Source: Gossypium raimondii
Taxonomy: Eukaryota; Streptophyta; Magnoliopsida; Malvales; Malvaceae
Direction of reading: 5' to 3'
Length of the DNA: 64,000 nt
Assembly: GCF_025698545.1 (NCBI RefSeq)
Contig: NC_068571.1
Span: 40,643,733 to 40,707,732 of the forward strand
This document shows positions 1-11,675 of the stretch, piece after piece. Every line of letters starts with the position of its first letter. Within the stretch, counting starts at the first letter, position 1. The notes beneath the pieces were generated by a model. That model searched no databases. It was not told the origin of the DNA and saw only the letters and a program-made list of their open reading frames with translations. The position numbers and the translations under genes are program-made.

Positions 1-1255
1 TAAATTGTGAAATTACTGGAATAATAAATTACTGTAATACTGTGAAACTGATTGAAATAAGGAATTTATAATTGATATTGAACTAAAATGGAAATTGTAC
101 TGGAGAGTGAATTAAATATCCTATTAACTAGTCGGGCTAGTCGGATATAGTTGGCATGCCATAGGATATGGAAGAGTACGGGGTATTTGCCGGCTTACTG
201 ATTAGGCACTTATGTGCCGAATACTGTTACTGTTACTGTTACCGGTTCGGCACTTCGTGTGTCGAATATTGTTACTGTTACCGTTACCGATTCGGCACTT
301 TGTGTGTCGAATACAGTTACTGTTACCGTTACCGATTACTGTTTACTGGTGTGTTTGGTTGGAATCCGTGTATCCGCCGAGTCCGAGTCAAGTTAATAGG
401 GATAAATGAAATAAATTTACTGATAAAACTAATCTCGAATGATATATTATATGTGAAGAGTGAAATTTTAAATAAAGAAATAAGAATGATATTTATATAT
501 AATTAATTGCTAATATTAAAAGATTGAATTGTTTCTTAGTAGTGATAATTGTAATGAAAAGTATGTGTGTGATTTAATGTATTTAATTATAAATTGAATT
601 ATAGTGATACCACGAGTATATGCATACTCAATGACAGTTGTTTCCGTGCTTGCAGTTGTAGAGGTCAATCTTGATCCAAAGATCCAAAACCGGACCGACT
701 TCAAACAAACTTTTGGTGATGTATAATTTTCCTTGGTAATGTGGCATGTACATAGGATGTGTATAAAGGTTATTATGTTTTAGTATGAATGATTAAAAAT
801 GTTAGTAGTATAAGTTTATGAATTATAATGAAAGAAGTTTATCGATCTTTATTTAATTTATTACATTGTTAAATTTAAATTGACATTATGTTGATTAAGT
901 TGATTAGAAGGTATTTAGAATAGGAATTGAGAATGTGAAATGAATCGGTTGAATTGGTTGAGATTGGAAATACTATGGTTTTAATTGCAGGAGGTATTAT
1001 GCAAAAATAAGCCGAAATGCTGCCGAAATTTTGTAAAAAAACAAAAAAACAAAAAAAAAACCTCGGAGTATTTGAACGAGTTTCATTTCACTTTTTCATT
1101 CATGTGTTGAACTTCAAAAGTTTATTATATGGATTTAGTTATACAATTATATTACAATTGTTATTTTATTATGAATTATTCGTAAACTGTTTGATATGTC
1201 TGGTAATGCCTCGTAACCCCGTTCCGGCAACGGTTTGGGGTTAGGGAGTGTTACA
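1..1255 (+). mobile_element. 3' part of a long LTR (gypsy-type), cut by window edge
   Basis: The stretch ends in GGGAGTGTTACA at 1255, the usual 3' end of plant LTRs that begin TGTAACA. A GC-richer block just before it (CCGTTCCGGCAACGG) also fits such LTR ends. No protein similarity is seen, and the open frames over 168-506 come from a short tandem repeat. The 5' end lies outside the window, so I cannot tell a solo LTR from a full element or read a target-site duplication. The family assignment is inference from terminal sequence only. Confidence 0.5.
200..345. repeat. Minisatellite, about 45-bp unit, about three copies
   Basis: The motif GTTACTGTTACCG plus TTCGGCACTT(C/T)GTGTGTCGAATA recurs about every 45 bp, with small internal GTTAC(C/T) expansions. 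It lies inside the LTR fragment and explains the repetitive Y/C-, V/T- and L-rich open frames there, which are not genes. Confidence 0.75.
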
Positions 1256-2010
1256 ATTATAGTTATCACTTCAATGCTCTTTCATCTCATTTTTCTTTTC
1301 TAAAAATTTATTTTATTTATATTTTTACTCAACCAAGTACACAGGTGACTTATCAAATTAATTAAAGGCTGCAAAATGGTATTGTTGGCCGATAACGAAG
1401 TCTCTCACATTCCTTGTCCGATAAACCAAATGTGCTTAACGGAAATCTAAACCCAAGTACTGAAGGTGGGTGATTCATTCTCATCACTTTATGGGGTAAG
1501 AATTCGTTGAATGGTGCTCCATTTTTAATTTTCTAGGATGGCATTATTTAATAGAGCCGAAGGATGAAACAGCTTTGAGAGATGGAGTTTTCACCATTTC
1601 TGGAATGAGAGTTCTAGGATTTCGGAGCATGGTTCAGTACTTGAGTTGCTGGTTTGTCGGCTTCGCCACGACTTTTGTACATGTTTCCCTTTGCCTTTCG
1701 AACAAACTTGGAAAAGAAGAAAAAAAAACAGGTTCAATAGGTCAGCTCAGGAGAACCAGTTGTAGCGGACGTTTAGTCATTATGGGGAGAAATTCATCCC
1801 AAGGCCAAAGTAGGCTTTTTACTCTCAATTCATTCACGAGCTCGTCCCAAATTAGGCCTAAAATGAAACGAAAACCATCTCTTTGTTCTGAAACAAAGCC
1901 ATTTAAAAAGGAAATCCTAGCTAAAGGTTACATATTAACAATGGAAAGAGAACAAAAGAATGAATAAACGAATACAAAAGAAACCTATAACCTCTACCTA
2001 GAAACAGGGA
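1256..2010. other. Intergenic, no gene recognised
   Basis: An open frame of 130 codons lies at 1575-1967 on the plus strand, but I recognise no family in it and see no splice or promoter context. The stretch lies downstream of the MBD pseudogene on the minus strand and may include its old 3' UTR. Confidence 0.4.
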
Positions 2011-2014
2011 ATGT

Positions 2015-3209
2015 TTGCAAACCATTACTTAATCAGTTTGGCAGGCTGTTAGGGATGTAAAAGTAGCAGACCAATCTTATGTAGTAGATTCAGGCACTTG
2101 GACTTGGTCATCCCCAAGGAAGGGAGTCCAGGAGTCTGCAGACTTGGTCATCCCCAAGGAAGGGAGTCCAGGAGTCTGCAGAGGCATTGCTGCTGAACAA
2201 CCAATCCACTTTCTCTGGTACATTAACGAAAATAAAGTTGGAAGGCTTCATTTTCTATCAGACTTCCTCTTTTTGTTGCCTGGAGAGGCCCCTGTCAACT
2301 GCAAAACAAAATTCAAGCATAAACCAAAACCCAGGGTCTGGACAAATATTCAACTAACAACGTTTTTATTTCAGACTTCCAACTTCCTCACCAACAGGAG
2401 TCTCTGTTCCTTTCTTCCTTTTAGGTTGAGGGGTGCCAGTTTCTAGATAGTACAGCACTTCTTTCTTCGATCTGAATTTTCGGCCCGATGATGGATCAAC
2501 ATAATACTGCACAACCATTGTTTTTAGTTTTTTCACTGCATTTCCAATTATCTACTTAGATGAATACAACAAGAGGGTCTCAATCAAATTCTAATTTATA
2601 CACCCTACATGCATAAACAAATCAATGATGCAACAAAATGAACTGGTATCAACTCAAATGTACTTTCACATAGTTTCCTTTGACTCCCTTAAATCAGATA
2701 TTTTAAAACGCAACATTCACCCAAGTCAAATCCTTCTTTTAAGAACCAATTAACCAACATTTAATCATTACATTCACTCGCCAGATTCCACAATGCACCT
2801 TGTTTTTCTGAGGGGACAGTTAAAAGCTTTTATATGTGTCACGTGTGTCACTAATGAAAATGGCAATCATGCACAACTTGATATTCGATAATCATGAATA
2901 CCCATAGAATAAAAATTGAATAAATACGCTGATATTAAACTTAACAGAAAAAAAAATTATGGTAGATAGTATGGAATTAACCTTATCAACCAGACCAGGT
3001 CTGGCATCGGAGCTTCGACCCCTATCTTTGATCAACCATCCAGTTGGCAACCAAGTATCGGATGCCACCCCACGTTGTTTCACCTTGGACTCTGTCGAGA
3101 ACGACAAGTTGTTCGAGCCCTGTGGCGGTGTGTCGAGTAAGGTGCCACATGAAATCGAATCGTTGGGAGACTTTGGCGACTCAGCTAATTGGTTTCTATT
3201 GAAAGCCAA
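2015..3209 (-). pseudogene. Methyl-CpG-binding-domain (MBD5/6-like) pseudogene
   Basis: Read on the minus strand, three exon-like blocks are seen. Block A (3209-2982) encodes DTWLPTGWLIKDRGR...GLVDK and ends at a GT donor. Block B (2506-2392), after a CAG acceptor, encodes YYVDPSSGRKFRSKKEV and LYYLETG. Together they form one MBD fold of the plant MBD5/6 class, which binds methylated CpG. Block C (from 2298) encodes a basic stretch, then VNVPEKVDW, SWTPFLGDDQV and DWSATFTSLTA, matching the C-terminal end of that family. Block C is broken: a frameshift follows KSDRK at about 2249, a 40-bp tandem duplication lies at 2101-2180, and a TAA lies between VPESTT and DWSATF. Block A has no in-frame ATG: the open frame can only start at a TTG. 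The MBD itself is readable, so a truncated product is possible, but a decayed gene is more likely. Confidence 0.72.
2101..2180. repeat. 40-bp perfect tandem duplication in MBD last exon
   Basis: Bases 2101-2140 are repeated exactly at 2141-2180 (unit starts GACTTGGTCATCCCC). Forty is not a multiple of three, so the minus-strand frame encoding SWTPFLGDDQV shifts and meets a TGA. Confidence 0.95.
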
Positions 3210-3523
3210 TAAACTTTTAAATAAAAATCAAACTTATCCTTTAAGAGATATTTTCTTTGGGATATTCTAGAATATAAAATAAAGAAACAGCATACTATCT
3301 TGAAGACTAGATATTCTAGATTAACATTCTAACAATTAGATATTTGTAAAATTAATGCAAGAATGTTGACATGTGTCAACAAACCAACGGAGGAGCTTTC
3401 ATTTTTGTAATGATGCAAGAGAGAAGTGTGTTGACATGTGTCAATTTTCTTGAATTGTGTATTAATAAAAGTGTTCTCTTTTTTTGTAATTGTAAGTCTT
3501 GGTTAAGTCTTAAATTTTCAAAC

Positions 3524-4092
3524 ACTTAGTGCATTTGGGTTAGCTTTTATATGATAAGGATTGAAGCGGAAGAAATATCAAATTCAAGTTGTTTGATTCA
3601 AGAAGGAAATATTTGGATGTGATCAGAAAGGAAAAACCAAATAAATTTAAAAATAACAAAAGAAATAAGAAAAATAAGAAAACTTTAAGAAATAAAGGAT
3701 AAATATTCAAAATAATAACTAAACAGTGAAAATATAGATTATTTTTGGAGGGTTGATTATAGTCATTAATTGAGGTTTTTGGGATTTATATATCAAATGG
3801 TTCAATTGGACATTTATCCTTTTATCTATCAGCTTATCGTTTCATCTTTCACTTTACTTTAATCTATCTTTTCTCTATTTAGTTATTATTTTGAATATTT
3901 ATCCTTTATAATTTTTTTTTAATTTTTGTTATTTCCTTTGTTATTTTCTAAATTTATTTGGTTTCTTCATTTCAGGTCACATCCAAATCTTTTCTTCTTA
4001 AGTTAAACAACTTGAATTCAGTCCTTCTTCCACTTCCTCCGTTCAATTCCTTATCATCTAAGCATTTAGTGCACTTAAGTTAGATTTTATAT
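3524..4092. mobile_element. Foldback element with about 170-bp inverted arms
   Basis: The left arm 3553-3725 (GATAAGGATTGAAGCGG... to ATTCAAAATAATAACTAAA) is repeated in reverse complement at about 3877-4055 with small changes. The spacer is about 150 bp. Just outside the arms, 29-bp direct repeats at 3524-3552 and 4064-4092 match at 24 positions (core TTAGTGCA...TTTTATAT). No coding capacity is seen. This fits a non-autonomous foldback/MITE-type element. The direct repeats are too long for a normal target duplication, so the exact borders are open. Confidence 0.7.
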
Positions 4093-5142
4093 ATGGTCGG
4101 CTCTGCTGCCTGAATGATATATGGTATGTTCTGCCACCTGAGTATTATAGTGCACTAATAAGTTAGAAAATAAAAGATTAACAAACTTCAGAAAATTTGT
4201 ATAACATTAGTTGTAGGTCCTAGGTCCTCTGTACCAAGTATATTGGGCTCGTCAAGTTCTCAACAGTTTCTTTCGTTGGCATTGGATTTGTGAAGCAGCT
4301 TGGAAGGCAAGTCAGTAGTGGAAGGTTGAATTAGATTTGACATTGGCAACGCAAAGATGAAAGAGCTACACTTGAAAGACTTTTTGACATTTTAGAATAA
4401 AACACGAATGAAAGGAGACGCCACTCCCATGCCATGGATTGGAGTAGATCGGATTAGATATTATGATATACTTTTAAAATATTTTTTTAAAAAAAATTAT
4501 ATTAGTTATGCACTACATATGTTAATCAATTATTAAATTTGATAAAATTGATATTATTTAAATATATAAAATTATAATTAAGATAAAAATAAAAAATAAT
4601 ATAAAATGCATGTAGCACAAAAATTAAATAATAAAATAATATCAAATTAAATAATAAAATAAAACTTTGCTTTGAAAATTTACAAAATTGGAAATATAAT
4701 TATTAAATAATAATAAATAATTATTTAATAATAATTACAAAATTAAATAATAATAACATCTCAAATGTTACAAATAAATAATTATTAAGAAGATACATTA
4801 AAGTATTAATTTATAATGCTAAAAATATAGCATTATCTAATCAAATAAAACATATAAATTATAAAAATCAACGTGATACACTATATTTGGAAAAACTACA
4901 AATCAAAATAAAAGTAGTCATCTATTTAAAATACTAAATAAAAAATAGTTAAGTTTTTAAATATAAAATTTAATATTTTATTATAGAATAAATATGTTTA
5001 CATAACAATTTTAAAAAAATAACTGAAATGTTCTTATACCATTTATTATTGAAATGATTATTCGAATTATATTTTGTTAATATTTTATATTAATTTAAAA
5101 CTAAATGGACGTCTCTCACGTCCCTTTTGTCACTTCTTTGAA
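4093..5142. other. AT-rich intergenic DNA, nothing recognised
   Basis: Very AT-rich (long A/T runs at 4460-5100) with no credible open frame or terminal repeats that I could see. Confidence 0.5.
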
Positions 5143-5151
5143 TTTTCTTTG

Positions 5152-5629
5152 GTCAAATTCTGTTATTAAACCCTATATTTTATCTAAATTATCAATCTAG
5201 TATATATATATTTTTAATTTGATCAATTTTAGTTCTTATATTTTTTAAATTTGAAATTTTAATCCTGGCCCAATGGTAGCAGTTAAATATGTTTGGTTAA
5301 AATATGTTATTAATCTTGTATTATGTGTAAAGTTATAGATTTAATCCACATCCACCAATTGAATAATTTTTAGTGGTTATATTTTTGAATTTCAAAATTT
5401 TAGTATTAATGCAAGCGATAGTTGTTAAATCTATTAGCTGATTTTTTGTGAGTAATATGTGGAAATAACAAATGCACATAGCATTACACATGTGATAATA
5501 TATTTGACACATCAAATTCTAATGAATTTAATACTAATCATTGGTTAGGACTAAAATTTTCAAATATAAAAAATACAGTACTAAACCCACAACTTGCACA
5601 AAATATAGGATCTAATAGCAAAATTTAAC
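5152..5629. mobile_element. Mutator-like MITE with 9-bp target duplication
   Basis: The left end GTCAAATTCTGTTATTA and the reverse complement of the right end, GTTAAATTTTGCTATTA, form terminal inverted repeats. Similarity continues inward (CCCTATATTTTAT against TCCTATATTTTGT). Flanks are TTTTCTTTG (5143-5151) and TTTTCTTTC (5630-5638), a 9-bp duplication with one mismatch. It has no coding capacity. A 9-bp duplication and long TIRs point to the Mutator superfamily. Confidence 0.7.
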
Positions 5630-5953
5630 TTTTCTTTCTAGTCTTGTTTTTAATTGCTTTCACTATGATTTTTGTAATGATTTAGTTACATGGAGCACCT
5701 CTATATGGAGGCTTGTACATAAACAATACTCCATTATCTTTTCTCTAAAAGTAATTATGGTTTTAGTTTTAGTTTTAGTTTTAAGTTTTATTCCATTATG
5801 TGTTTTTTTTAAAAGAACTGACATTTGTATAATAGGTTGTAGTGTTTTATAGATCATTTGTATTTGTGTTATTTATGTATTATTGTTTTTATGGTGTAAA
5901 GCTCTATAAATATCAAGAGGAGTAACTTGGTGTTTTAAAATTTTAGAAGAAAG

Positions 5954-6921
5954 ATGACAATAAAAAATCAACATAATAATTTATAGTGATTCGCATCAAT
6001 TACTTATCTCCGCCACCTTAACTTATCACAACTAAGGATTTTTCAAATTCACTAATTTGAAACCTTTTGAAGATAAGGTTTAACCTTTACAAACACTTTA
6101 TTTTCAATAAACAAGATAGAGCTACTTCCCCTTGAGGTTTTCTACCAAAACCTTAAGTAAACCCTTACAAAGATGAGAAATAAAATGACTAACAAGGAAT
6201 ACCTCTCAAAGGCTAATTTCACTCAAAAGATTTTACAACATTTAAAAGATTGAAAGAAATAACTACCCAAGTGTGTATATGAGAAATACAATGAAAATAT
6301 TAGAATTATGTGCAATAAACTTTGTAAGCTTGATTATTGTTACTTCTTAGTGTTCTTGATCTCTATTTATATCATCTTATTGATTTGTAGTAGTTTGTAG
6401 TGGTTAGAAGGAAAATTGAGTTATTAGAGACATTAATTTGAGCATTAAATGTAATTGTAAGGGCATAGGTATTGGTACCTTGGTAATTAGGGTTTAGTTC
6501 CTTCCTTTAAAATGTGACACACCAAAGATGGAAGGGGTCTAGTACCTCTTCAATTGGGGTTCTGTACCTTAGGATTTGAGAAACGTTTTGGGACTTGGGG
6601 TCTAGACCCTACACGACATTGGGTTTGGTATTCATGTGGCAAAAAGCTTTGCCAACTTGGGTATTAATTCCTTTGCCAAAAGGGTTCGATACCCTTGTGG
6701 CAAAAAGCTTACTGTCGACTTGGATATCGCACTCTTTTAGGCTGGGTATCGCACCCTACAAGAAAAATACTTGAAAATTTTCTTTAAAACGATATTTTAA
6801 ATTGTTTATTTACTTTTAAGTACTTAGAATAACTTGAAAAATAATTTCTTAAAATATAACTTATCAAATTCAGTTAAGAGATTATTTGATATATCAAAAC
6901 ATTAGAAAATCAAAGATAACA
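5954..6921 (-). mobile_element. Possible decayed copia-type LTR
   Basis: The right border reads ...GATAACA followed by ATCTCCCATTTTT. On the minus strand this is a purine-rich tract directly before TGTTATC, the layout of a copia polypurine tract and 3' LTR start. The left border (TGACAATAAAAAATC at about 5954) is a guess. Inside, TGTGGCAAAAAGCTT occurs twice about 60 bp apart. No second LTR or pol sequence was found. Confidence 0.35.
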
Positions 6922-9900
6922 ATCTCCCATTTTTATATAACAAAATTTTAAGAAACTTTGCTTTTAAGAACTCCCTTTAGAACACTTTTTAAAGACAAGT
7001 ACTAAAAAAATGATTGAATTTCAATTTAAATAGATTTTGTTTTTATATTCTAATTGAAATTCAATTAACTTTTACTTAGTTGTTGATGGTAATTCCTCAT
7101 ATTTCCATCTATAGATTGGGTAATTTTCCTTTTCAGAAGGGATTAATTCAATATATAGATTTTCCCCTAAAGATTCAATGTATAGTTGAATTTTAATTTT
7201 GAGCAATTTTATATTTTACTTTTGAAATCCACTTCACTCATACATATCTTCTTAGAAAAGACTAGTTACTTTTGTTTTATGCCCGTATAGCTTTTCATGA
7301 ATATAAATCTTAAATGGATATGTTTCTAACAAGCACATTGTATTCAATTGTGTAAAACAATACTAGACTGATTGTCGAATATGGATACAAAGCCTAATCA
7401 TATGTTGTGAAATATGATGCTTTCAACTAGGTTGTTAATCACATCTTACTTTGGTTTCCATACTATTAGTTGTTTCCTGATTAAGAATAGAACAGGTGTA
7501 ACTTGTTCGTTTTGACGGTCATTCGAAGCAGGATTACTGAGGATGGTAATTTGGAATCGTTTTGGTTGATGGTAATTTGTCAAGATGAAGTGAATTGTCA
7601 GACATCTATAATTTGTCTATTCACACATCTAAAAGTTATGTAATGAGATATGCCTCTGCCTCTGGTTCTTAGTGATTTACTAGTCAAACTCCTTATTACA
7701 GCTCAAAAGGTTGTGTAATGAGGATCTAGTAATGTGCTTGGTAAGTGGGCTCTGATTGAGCATTTTATGTACAGCGACTAGTACATGCAATAAGCTGGTC
7801 AATAACTATGCTTACGGTAGAAATCATGCAAGCTTTTTATGTTCTTTCCTTCATCCTAATTTGCATGTCAAGCTCCTTCTGGATACATATATGTTGACCT
7901 GTTGCATTTTATTTTTATGAATATGTGTGGATATCCAGATGCTAAGTATAAAGCTCACATGAAAGCATATTTCTCAATTGGATTTGGATCATTGCAATAA
8001 TGTTTATTTTTAGCCTTCGTTTTATGTTAGTTGTGTTGAGGAGGGAATTGTTTCTCATAGTTTAAAGGCTAATAATTTCTTAAGGCTCTGCTTCATATGT
8101 AGGATGTAAAATTTGTTAATTTAATAGTTAAGCTAGTAAAGACTAATAAATCTTTTGTGATGTTGGTGTTTTGTTGCACTATGAATAGTGCTTTTAAGGT
8201 GTGCATCAAAGCGTACCTAGGCTTTATGCTTAGCACTAGACAACAAAAGCACCTTAAGCCATTTTGGGCAAGGCACGTGTGATTAGGTGCACATAGGGAA
8301 ATCATGTACCATTATTAGCAGGAAAAGAGATAATATCGATCTCTCTACTTCTCAATGTTCAAGTTTTCAACAAAATGCATGCAACCATAGGGAAATCATG
8401 CATATTCATCAACAAAAGAAAATTTGCAGGCTTGTATCAAATTATTAACCTTAAGCTTATTTTAGTTATATGCATAGGCACACATATATGTATATTGCAC
8501 CTTCAGTGAAGTGAAAGCTTTTTCTTGCTCCTTGTGCCTATGGGAATATAAAGGTTCTAACATCTTTAATGCGCTTTGTCCCTTTGAGAACATTGTTATA
8601 GATCTTTTTGTGAGATACCAAAACTTGTGATTATAATTAAATCAATATTTAACAGGAGGCTTTTAAATCAGTGGTTGTTTCTCAATATAACATAAGGGAA
8701 AAAAGGGAAAGATTCTAGTTTTAGATTTTTTTTCTTCTGAAAAATGGAATATGTTAGGTTTAATGGTAAACAGATAGAGTATTGACTATGGTCTGAAAGC
8801 AATTTATGTTTAATTTCTTCCGTAAAAATCAAAATGCGAAAGTAACTTAATTGCAAGATTTATTTGTTGCTTTAGCTTTGGAGATAGATGAAAGAATTTG
8901 TCTAACTCCTTTTTTCTTTAACTTCTAATTTGGCTTTTCACTAATAAAAAAATACTTCAATTTAGGCTTTTAGACTAGTTAATGTTCAAGTTCTTGTGCC
9001 TTTTTCATCAATCAAGATTAAATACTTTAGTTTACTCACTCCTGCATTTCTTTTGTTAGCCAGTTATGTAAGATTTTGAGGATTTCTCATATTGCTCTGT
9101 ATTGGAATGGAAAACAGATACGAGTCCAAGTAAGAGAAAAATGATGTATTATCTCATTCAGAGTATAATATTGGTGGTCAATTATGCTTTTATGATGTAC
9201 TTGTGGTTTATTATGTTTGAATGCCCGATAGTAGAAAGCCTACCTTTGATCTTAGTGTCCAACTCATCTGCATCTCATATTTTTGCCCTTCTATTCCATG
9301 TGCGAGTAAGTTAGTGCGGAGACTTTTTAGTTCTATAACCAAAGTGCACGTAGGGTCTAAAATGAAAGTAGGAACAGGAAACACTAGAAATAAAAATCAA
9401 CAAAAGAAATTAACTAAAAATAATAAAAACAAATAGTTGAAAGAAAATATGTTGAAATTAGAGGATCAACTCTTGGTGTCATATTAATATTAAATTTTAG
9501 TACTCAATATTATTACTCAATTAGAATCCACACAAAATGGAGATCCCAATCAGATAATCTAGCAATATACGTCCAATAATTAGGCATATGAATCCATAAG
9601 GAAAGATATGTCCATCAAAGGAGTGTCCAATATGATTGTCCAAAAGTCCAAGAGTTTAGCAAATGAATCCATAAGCAAAGGATGGTGCAATATGAAAGTT
9701 CAATTATTTAAGTTCAACCCAAAAATATAACATATGGTATTATAATCACTTGATAACTTCAAAACTTATAAAAAAAAAGATTTCTAATATTTATTATGTC
9801 AATTTTTTTATGTCTACAACAAATTAAGGTTAATTTATCCAAGCATTCATTATGTCATCTATTGCCTATAACAAATAAATGATCTTATTTTACATGTATG

Positions 9901-11033
9901 ATTACAAGAAGTGATTGATAATTAATTTTAGCTCAAATTATGACTTAATATTTGCCAAGAGTTTCTCCCTTTTACCTCAGCATTAAAAACTTAGAATAAC
10001 ATAACAAAATTAAACAACTCAAACTTATATGAAAAAGGCATATTAGATATAAGAAACTTGAGATTTTATAAGGATAAAGAACCAAACAAATACCAACAAG
10101 AAAACGATCTTGATCTCAACTTCAAGATGCCTCTTATTCTGAAACAAAAGGCTGTTTATAGAGGTTTTTGAAGAGGAAAATGACAATGCAAAGGACTTGC
10201 TAGTTATAAATTTCTAGGCCTCCTTCTTTGTCATCTTTTGAGTCATTTTTCATATGTTAATTGATGACTTCTTTTGTCTAAGTTAACGTCTCCCGATGGG
10301 AAAAGTCCAAGAAAGTTGATTGATGTTTTGCATATTGTACATTCACTATAAAAATTTCAGCTCCAAACTCCATGTATGTTAGGAGATATGATCCAATCAC
10401 AAAAATGCATCAAAACTGTCCATCAATGTGAAATTTGTAAATTTCTCTTTACTTTTGGATTTCTTCCTGATGCATTTTGGTATTGGTGTTCCAATATTTT
10501 ATAGATCTTCAAATTCCCTTTCTGACGATATAAGGTACACCTAAAATGGAGTCCTAGAGCTCGAGAAATGATCAAAACACTAAGAAGTGTTTCGGTTGGA
10601 AATTTTGAATGCGTTCAAATTACAAATTTTGAATCTTTGAGCATTGGGCATCCACTTGGCATCTTAGATCAACTTTAGGCTTAGTGCATTTAATCTCATG
10701 GTTCCATGTATTGACATATTCTTCCCAAATTTGTTTTACCTACAAATTCCACACGAAATATTTTATTAAAATTAAATGCGTGAAAAACCCTAAAAACACT
10801 ATTTACAATGCAAACATTAAAAAAAATCAAATCAAATCAAATGGATGTAAAATGTATAAAAACACTCAAGAAACTAAGCAAATGTAAATAAAATATAACT
10901 TAAAATAATCATATGATTATGACTTATCAGTTAGCTCTTGATAAGTCCATAGTTGATTTGTCATCCCATTACCACTTTTAAACTTTTTGGCTTGAAAGAG
11001 TACTAATATCATCATGATAATGTTTTTCTCTAG
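6922..11033. other. Intergenic or intron-like DNA, no assignable gene
   Basis: No open frame here matches a family I know. The base composition and several short splice-like signals resemble plant introns, and exon-like blocks follow at 11034-11464. About 9335-10935 looks repeat-derived but shows no clear terminal repeats. Confidence 0.35.
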
Positions 11034-11464
11034 ACAAATATGGAGTTCTGCTTAGCTTTCCTGATTTCAAGCTTGAATATTTGCGAATGGAACGCAAATT
11101 TTCTGAAGACTACTCTGCTTTACTGTAAGAAATCTACATTAACTTACACACAACACTTTCCCTAACACCCTAGTTATACATAGTTCCTGGTTACTGCGAT
11201 TGAGGTTTTAGTGCATTCCTAGTTATAGCATCTTTGAGTATATGCATATCCAATGGTGCTTAGTAGTAGATAATGTTTGCTTCTACAAGATATCCTGACT
11301 ATGATTAGACTCAAGTAATGTGGTTTTAATCAACAGATGGTGTTTTTGATTGTGTTTTCGTGAAGTTATTTTGTATCTTAACAGCAGGTATTTCTCTGCA
11401 CTTGTTTCAGGTCAGGGTGCAACAAACATTTTTTGATATGAAACAAAAATTGGTTAATGCTTGA
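11034..11464 (+). pseudogene. Two exon-like blocks of an unidentified gene
   Basis: Block 1 (11034-11124) sits between a good acceptor (TTTTTCTCTAG) and a donor (GTAAGA). It reads KYGVLLSFPDFKLEYLRM then ERKFSEDYSALL without a stop. Block 2 starts at 11411 after CTTGTTTCAG and reads VRVQQTFFDMKQKLVNA, then TGA at 11462-11464, like a final exon. Joined directly, the two are out of phase, so a small exon may lie between them or the gene is dead. I do not recognise the protein. A LINE 3' end begins about 200 bp downstream, so an insertion may have hit the gene's 3' side. Confidence 0.3.
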
Positions 11465-11675
11465 GTGGGAATTTTGTTTGGGTCCCAAATACTAATTAGA
11501 TAGTATTGCCCTTCTGTTGGTCATGCCTTTCGATAGAAATTAGAAAGTGGCATTACTGAGCCTTTGTGAAATCATGTATCTTCTGTTCATTTTCTACTCG
11601 TATGCAGGATTGATATAAAAAAACGACAACAACATTCAAACTTAACAAATTTGTTCAATGTGTCAGTCCCCCCTC

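Noticed and set aside
168-506. Repetitive Y/C- and T/V-rich frames in three registers
   Set aside because: They come from the GTTACTGTTACCG minisatellite in an LTR.
1575-1967. 130-codon plus-strand frame
   Set aside because: Considered as a small gene, but there is no domain or supporting signal, so it is described only as an intergenic frame.
2959-3270. 103-codon plus-strand frame
   Set aside because: It is the antisense shadow of the MBD coding block, whose minus-strand translation matches a known domain.
9102-9436. Overlapping 70-codon frames
   Set aside because: Random-looking composition; nothing like a known protein.
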